Below, in pieces: positions 57,460-64,000 of a stretch of 64,000 nt of DNA (positions are counted from its first letter, which is position 1; each line of letters opens with the position of its first letter). Under the pieces are notes generated by a model, which saw only the letters and a program-made list of their open reading frames with translations, was not told the DNA's origin and searched no databases. Source of the DNA: Verticillium longisporum (taxonomy: Eukaryota; Ascomycota; Sordariomycetes; Glomerellales; Plectosphaerellaceae); NCBI GenBank assembly GCA_019188255.1, contig JAETXT010000001.1:3658001-3722000 (forward strand), in the 5' to 3' direction. A program made the translations under genes and the position numbers.

Positions 57460-60400
57460 GTTTGTCCTCGATGCAATAGGCGAATGTCACGGGAGAGGCC
57501 TCCGTCTTCCGGGGAGGGGCGTCTTGAGTCTCGAGTGGTGTGGGCCCAAAATTGTTTGTTCGTCTGATTCCGGGTTCCAAGCTCAGGAGAGAGCGGCAGT
57601 CGTACCAGAACGCAATGTACCGATGAGAGGTGTGGGCTGATGCGGCAAGGCGCCCGGAGGCTGGGGCGGGCCGTGGTGTGCGGGCGACAGCGGTGGTGCA
57701 ATGAAACTGACCGGGTGGGGGGAGTGCGATTGGTGATCCGACCGTATCACAGCGAATGGGCTAGCCGGGCCAAGATCGAGAAAGTAATCAGAAGCCTGAC
57801 GCAGATGCAGACGCCGACGCAGTCGCAGGTGCAGACCAAGGCAAGGAAAAGGGGCGGTGGGCCAAGACCCAGGATCAGGATGGAAGAAGCAACGAGAGGC
57901 CCCCTGGTAGGCGACAGATTGGTGTTTCAATGGGGTCATGTACGCCAGCGGACAAATTTCTGATTCTCCGAGAGGAACGTCAAGACGAACGTTGTGTCAA
58001 AAGATAAATGATGATGTGACGCGGCGGCGGTGATGGTGGTGGAGGTGGAGGTGGTGATGTTGATGATGATCAAGACAGGGTGTCGAACGAAAAGGAATTG
58101 ATGCCAAGCGAGACAAGCGATGGCGGGATGGATGAGGATCCCGGATGAAAAGGCTTCTGCTGCTGCTTGAAGAAAGTCTAGGCCATGTCTGCCGGTATTG
58201 TGATGTGATGGGCGGGACTGTTTGATCCGGGAGGGGGATTTGCTATGCGATGGTCAAGTCGACTGGCGGTTGAGGTGGTGGTGATGGAGGATGAGCTGAA
58301 GTGAGGGCTAGCGCGGCACATTGGGTATAGGGGCCCCGGAGCTGCTGGAGCTGGCGCTGGATCTGCAGCAGGTGCAGGAGCTACCCAGCTTGGGTACTTA
58401 CCTAAGGTAAGGTGAGGTGAGGTGGGCACCTGCCTGAGGTCGAGAGACCTTGCAGGGCCAATAGAGTATGAGAAGAAGAGATGACAGGTGGAGTCGAGTG
58501 CTGGAGGAAAATGCACCGCCTCAATGGGCTCCCTGCCCCATCCTTACCCACAGTCAAGCCACAGCTGGAACGACATGCCACGACCATGTCCCTCCTTCAC
58601 AGAAATGCGCGGTGCAGTGCCTGCTTGCACGATGCACCATCTTTTGCATATTGATTGTTCGCACAAAGCACCTCGAGTTTATCATCTCTGGCGAATGTCA
58701 CAATCAGGACGGCACGGGACATGGGCCTGGCCAATCTCCATGCGCTTGATGGCCGGTCTGCTTTCCCCGTCCGTCCATCCAGCCTTTCCATGAGGCGCCC
58801 AAAAGCCGCCAGAACAGTACAGCTCCTCCCCTTCAATGTTTGCTTTTCCCCTCATTACCTAACGCCCCTTAGCGCCAACAGTTCAGATATTGGCACATCA
58901 CGTCTTCCCACAGGACAACTTGGTACCAGCACCAGCCGTGCCGGCACCTCGGCGCCCCTCAAACAGCCACATCGTCAGCTCATCTCTCTCCATCTGATTT
59001 TTTTTTTTTGTTCTGATCTTTTCCCCCTTACTTCCCCTGTTACCCGCGAGGACCATTTCCAGACCACACCCACACGCACACGCCCCCCCAAGACAAAAAC
59101 GGCTCACATCAATTGACATGGCAAGGACAAGTGGCCCCTTGCTTGGGTGTGCCTACCTACCCTCGTCCCTGTCTCAGTTTACCATTGCTCACCGTGCCCA
59201 GGCCGAAGATCCGGATGCCTGCAGTGGCCTACTCACCCACACAGACTGCATCACCATCGTCACAGTCACTGGCCGAGACCGGCCTGGACCCCATAGGAGG
59301 GGTCATCCCGTCGAAAGTGCTATGTGACGACTAGATCCCAGGATCGACTGAAGACCGGTCGACTCGCATTTCTTCCCACTCCTCCCTACCCTACTCTACC
59401 CTCCCCGCTCTTCCTTTGAGATGACTTCACGATGACCGCCACGACCGCCCGACTTTTCCGCCGCCAATCACCCATCCCTGAGAGCCCTGACGGGGGAAGA
59501 GGGGGTCGCAGGGGCGCGAGTGAGCAGGCAGCCGCTGGCATCTTACACCGACCCACTGTCACCGCCGCCGCCGCCGCCGCATTACCCGTTGACCGCTCCC
59601 ACGCGCGCCCCGCCCCGACGCCGTTCGGATGCCGCACCCCTCTCCCGCCCCCGCCCTTTCGTCAGGCTATCCTGCCCCAGTTCTGAGAAGGAAAAGAAAA
59701 CGAGGGCGAGAGGAGAAAGTGTTCCCGCGATCCAGCCAGCCGGCGCCATCACAGGGAGTCCCACGCTGCCTAGAGACACCTACCGTCTGCAGCCCCCATG
59801 TTGGCGAAAAGGCAACCTCTGACACGCCGGTCCTGCTTCCGGAAACTACTAACTGTACTAGTACATGGGCCCTGGGGGGTTGCAGGGCTATTGTGCCTGG
59901 CTCCGTCAATCTCTCGCGAGCACATGCAGATCTGTTGGCAACCACGTACCTCAGTCTTGTGAATCAGTACGCTGAGACCCAACGGGACTCCTTTATGCGG
60001 GAGACCGTGGTCGACCGTCGCGCTCAGAGGCATCGCTCAAAGTATTTACTGTAGTACACTCTTCGATATACCTGCTCGTACCATCCGCATCTCCTAGACA
60101 GGGCCGTAGCCACTTCGGGTGGGACCACAAGATAGAGGATGATCGAGAGCAATCATCGTCTGCGCGACCTTCGTCGGCCCGCTGCCAAGCATCTGCCCGT
60201 AGACTACCCGGCTGGGAAGCGCGTAGCCGCCTCACCCACTATCGTAAAGTTGCCATCGAGTCCCTGCAGCCAACCCAGCATCGGTGAAGAATATACACAT
60301 GTGGATCTCCACCGAAACGAAGTTCCAGCATGGAGACCGCTATCTGCACGTCTCACTCGATGGAACGAAACCCATGCCTGTCAACTCGCAAGACCTTCGC

Positions 60401-60970
60401 TCGGGTATTCTGGGAACGGTGAACTGAGATGATCTGCCCCGCGAGGATTGTGCGAGTTGTCAAAATTTGAACTCATGGGCGGTCACCAATTTGGTCGACA
60501 TGTTCACGCGGTACCTCGTTCGTATCTACTGTTCATCTTGCACATCCGTGCTTGGCGCACTGATACGCATTAGCTTGGATACCCGTGTGCGATGCTGTTC
60601 GTATTTCAGACATGTGATCCATGAAGACCTTTCGTCAGGAAATGACCAACGGCCATTAGGAGACGAGTTGGGAAGAATAACCATAATCAATTCTCGGAGC
60701 AAAAGCAAACAAACTTTTAGGGTCCGACCCGATTCGTCAACAAGAATGAGAAACCCAAACCACCAAAGTGCTCGCACGGACTGTACTGTAGACCACCCAT
60801 GCACCATGCAAGCCCCAACTCCTAGTTTCTTCTCTACGTAGGGTAATGCTCCCAGTCAATCAAGTTCACCGTGACGCCACGTAACCAGGTCTGAACCATC
60901 ATTCCGCCAGGGGTATCGTAGGGAGCGCTGCCGGTCTTGTTCCACACACTGATTGCAAGGGTTTGTTCCA
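57460..60970. other. 3.5-kb intergenic region
   Basis: No gene is supported. The left part is the phosphatase promoter. GGTGGAGGTGG/GATGATG repeats occur at about 58030-58070. CT-rich tracts with a T-run at about 58999-59009 and the string ACTCTACCCTCCCC near 59393 resemble fungal leaders. A possible start (ATG 59432) gives an 84-codon Arg/Ala/Pro-rich frame with no recognisable features. The right end is the 3' flank of the dioxygenase gene. Confidence 0.5.
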
Positions 60971-62381
60971 TTAGTTCGTGTTGATGCGGAGTGGAAAGAA
61001 GCCTTCCGGCATAGGTTCCAAGTGCCACGCACGGTCCGCGTCCTTCTCGAAAGCGTCAAACCAGTCACGCTTGAGCTCATCTGGGATGGCCCAGCCCAGC
61101 TGGCTGTCGCGAAGGATCATGCGCACAAGGTGGCGCTTCTCATGAGACCCTTCCCCGTTGACAAAGCCTTCGCGGCGGTGGAGGACCACAAGGTTGTTGA
61201 TGAAGTGCATGTCTCCGGCCTGGGTCTGAATTTCGAGTTGCGTGGCCTGCGCAATGGCCTCGACGGCATCCAAGGCCTCGACCTGGCGCGCTGACAGGGC
61301 AGGAAGGTGTTCAGGCCTGGGATGGGCGGCGCTGCCAAGCAGTGGAGCCCGGCCGAAGTTGATGATTACTTTGCCTTGATGGTTGAACAGAATGGGACGG
61401 CAATGGAACCGGGGGCTGTGGAAGTCATGGCGTCAGCGTACCTGTCTCATGAAGTGCTGAGTGACGGATAATGGGCGCCGTGCAAGACTTACAGCGCGAA
61501 TGGCCAGTCAGAGCGGGCGAGTGTGCGGATGATGTCTGGCCTGGTATTCGCAAGGACATTGTATACCGTGTGGCCAGATGCAATGATACATTTGCCTCCT
61601 GCAACAGCAGTGCTTCTGGTAAGCCAACTCACTACATCACCTGCTTCTTCATTGTGGAATGTCTGGTGAAAGAGTTAACCGTGGGGCCATCCAAAGTGTG
61701 AATGGAGAACTGACAATGGAGGAAGTGGAGTGACGATGGTGTTCCGCATGCTGAGCCGTTGAGTTATCGGCAATAATGTGGACTGGTAGCACAACATAAT
61801 CAGTCGCCACACTCAAATATGCCGATGACAGCACGTTGGTTCCAAGACACACTCACCGAGCATGTTGCCCTTTTTGTCTTGTCTTCCTTGCTCGTTGGCA
61901 ATGTAGACTTGGATACCGAGGTACAAAAGCGTCAAGTCCTCAACACAATACTTTCTGGGGTCCAGGCCACGAATCACTGCGAATCCTCGACCAGAATTCA
62001 CGTCCTGGGAAACCTGGCACAGTGTGTCGCCGAGAACAGGTAGATCGAAGGTGTCACGGGTCACATTGTCGCCATCTTGGCCGGAGTCTGAGAGCAAGGT
62101 CAGCAATCCTGCGCGGTGGGAGTCTTTGAGGGGGGAGGGGACGTACTCTTGAACATTTCCAAAGCATTCTCTAATTCCTTGATGTCGGCAGCCGACAGGT
62201 TGAGAATGTATTTGCGTGAATCAAGACTGAAATCCTGGCCAGTCCACGAGGACTCAGTGTTCAGGACCGCTGAAAAGCCGCCTGGAAGGCCGGGCATATC
62301 AGCAGCGGGTCCATTGCAGCCATGGTCTTTGAATTCCATCTGAGAATAGCCAAGGGCAGGCCCGGCTATTTTGAAAGACAT
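60971..62381 (-). CDS. TauD/TfdA-family Fe(II)/2-oxoglutarate-dependent dioxygenase
   Basis: Oxygenase of the TauD/TfdA (clavaminate synthase-like) superfamily; substrate unknown. Five exons on the minus strand: 62381-62147, 62087-61857, 61782-61715, 61662-61493 and 61415-60971. Introns of 59, 74, 52 and 77 bases all have GT-AG ends, and the product is 382 residues. Conserved stretches are LCQVSQDVNSGRGFAVIRGL, HHRHSTSSITFHNEEAGDVV, GHTVYNVLANTRPDIIRTL, GDMHFINNLVVLHRREGF and EKRHLVRMILRDSQLGWAIP. The iron triad is predicted as His181-x-Glu183 and His330, with Arg333 or a nearby Arg binding 2-oxoglutarate. The acidic ligand is Glu instead of the usual Asp, as known in clavaminate synthase. 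No signal peptide, so probably cytosolic. No biosynthetic partner genes are adjacent, which argues against a secondary-metabolite cluster within the window. Confidence 0.88.
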
Positions 62382-64000
62382 GGTTGCGGCTGTAGCCGTG
62401 CGTTGTCAGTAGATGTGGATGATGGGAGACGTGTTTGGGGCTTTGCACCTGTGACGGATGACGTTTGTGCGTGTGCTGAAGGAAAGGGCACAGAAAATAT
62501 AGAGAGTAACAGTGAAAAGGGAGGGAAAGCTCTCGAAAATGATAGTGGGCTCTAATGAGATCCTTCAAGGAGGTCTAGCCGCTGGGAGGCAAAACCTGAT
62601 GTCCTGGTGATGTATGATGATGATGAATGCAGATGGATAAAATCGCAAGTTGATGGTAGGAAGAAGTCGGCCGCTAGAAGTACTCAATGCAATGTAGCAG
62701 CTCGGCAGTCACGACCAGAGGCTGGGTGTGGTCTTTCTATAAGAGGTCAGGGTCTCATATCAAGGCAAGAGGACATGAGCAAGGTAAGGGACGACAGGCA
62801 GGCAGGTGCAGAAAAGTAAATGAAGGACGTAGCTTCTTCCTCAGAAGCAAGTACAACCATTCTCAGACGACTCATACCCCGGGGGTGATTAGAAGGGACC
62901 GCTCACGAGAGGCTTGAGTAGAACTCGGTCGCGACGGTCCGGTTTTTTCTTCCTTTGTAGACCACAGTGTTCTTTTTATGTTTCACAGCTCTCGGCTCTT
63001 GAGCTGGCGATGGATGGCGGCGTGCGGCTTCATGGCGGTGGGTTTGGTCCCGACATGGATACCTGTGCACATGGGGGAGGATAATATAAATGTGCAGATA
63101 GGGAGGCGGAGAGGGTGTATAAATGTGAGGCAGGGTAAGGCAGGGAAGCGACAACGTCGTCAAGGAGGACGTCGAAGACGACTCGGACGGGAAGCAGGGT
63201 ACCAGAACCTCTGCTTCTGCCTGGCCCAGAAAAGGCGTTCTCGAGGTTCAAACTTGGGCAAGGACGAGGGCAGGAGGTGAGAACTCTGACTTCCGGTCCA
63301 GTCAGTTGGGTCATGGGCTTTCGACCAAGCCATGGCACTCAATGGCCATTGGAAGGCGGGTGATTGGGGACCACGGGTAAGATGAGAAGGCAGAAGAAAA
63401 GAGAAACGCAAGCCAGCCACATGCTTCCCAGCGATCCGGTAGACCATGAGTCCCCGTGTGGTGATGAAGGAAGGAGTTGTGCTTCAGCCGCGCGCACGCC
63501 TGCCGAGAAAATCTGGTCAAGACAGTGCAGGAAGGGACGAGACAGGACGGGGCAAACGGCAGCGGCCGCGGCCCGTGCATAAGGCAAGGCAGGACGAAGA
63601 TTGAGGATGTGGCAAGGAAAGAGGAGGGGTGTGAAGGATAGAAAGGAAACCAATGTCAACTGGTACTCACTTGATGTGCGGCAGCCGTTTCAACGCGTAC
63701 GAACCGAAGACCCACCAGTTTTCGGCAAGGCGCGTTGCATAGCAGAAGGCGAGGGCGGCCGGTCCAGGTATTGGGCCCCCGGCCGAGTGCGTGGAAGGCG
63801 AGCCTAGATCGATTCGGCAAGATGAGATGAGGTAGGTACGTAGACCAGAAAGGCAACGGCAGACGCAGTATAGTCGACGGGTACTGACGCTACCTAAGCC
63901 TGGTGTAAACCTGGGTATGAGCCTTATCAGCCAACGGCTCCGAAGAGAGGAGCTGCAGCGAACAACAAGTGGTATGACCCTTCAAAGATTTGTCGACGAC
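62382..64000. other. Right-edge non-coding region
   Basis: Presumed promoter of the dioxygenase gene, then 1.5 kb with only short frames. A (T/C)ACCTA-type patch (GAGGTAGGTACGTAG) near 63829-63845 resembles the one at 5397-5430. No gene is supported before the window ends. Confidence 0.55.

Noticed and set aside
59432..59686. 84-codon Arg/Ala/Pro-rich frame after a CT-rich leader
   Set aside because: The leader-like sequence is suggestive, but the product is low-complexity and no further exon was found.

Overview
The window looks like nuclear DNA from a filamentous ascomycete (Pezizomycotina, most likely a sordariomycete). The genes have short GT-AG introns of about 50-110 bases with CTRAC-like branch sites. 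Coding DNA is GC-rich, promoters are long and pyrimidine-rich, there is a class II tRNA-Leu, and the proteins are typical of filamentous fungi (Atf1/AtfA-type bZIP, Dsn1/Mis13, Erv25, U1-C, Crt10, a frizzled-like GPCR, a Mep/Amt permease). I cannot place it to genus.

Layout. 1-2.9 kb: a minisatellite and the CT-rich leader of a bZIP gene. 2.9-10.5 kb: a dense block holding the stress bZIP factor ATF1 (+), the kinetochore subunit DSN1 (+), the p24 cargo receptor ERV25 (-) and, sharing its promoter, the U1 snRNP subunit U1-C (+). 11.3-14.6 kb: a large serine-rich protein (-). 18-20 kb: a secreted GPI-anchored Cys-rich protein (+) and an HD-domain phosphohydrolase (-). 20-36 kb: a gene-poor stretch with one tRNA-Leu(CAG) and one possible small proline-rich protein. 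36-44 kb: a seven-helix frizzled-like receptor, a membrane-anchored GH5 glycosidase and CRT10, all on +. 49.7-51.4 kb: an ammonium permease behind a 5.7-kb upstream region with GATA-type sites. 55.2-57.5 kb: a membrane-anchored histidine acid phosphatase (-). 61-62.4 kb: a TauD/TfdA-family Fe(II)/2-oxoglutarate dioxygenase (-). The right edge shows no gene.

The genes do not form an obvious cluster or pathway. Most are housekeeping or nutrient and environment sensing (ammonium uptake, phosphate scavenging, a GPCR, the stress regulator ATF1).

The most notable pattern is that three otherwise well-conserved genes are interrupted in frame. ATF1 and the permease each lack one base. The serine-rich gene appears to lack one C in each of two C-runs and also has an in-frame TGA, unless a 60-base intron removes it. 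All the frame changes have the same sign (a missing base), which fits consensus indel errors better than gene decay. A second notable detail is a 6-base micro-exon in the U1-C gene. I found no convincing undescribed system, CRISPR array, virus or transposon.
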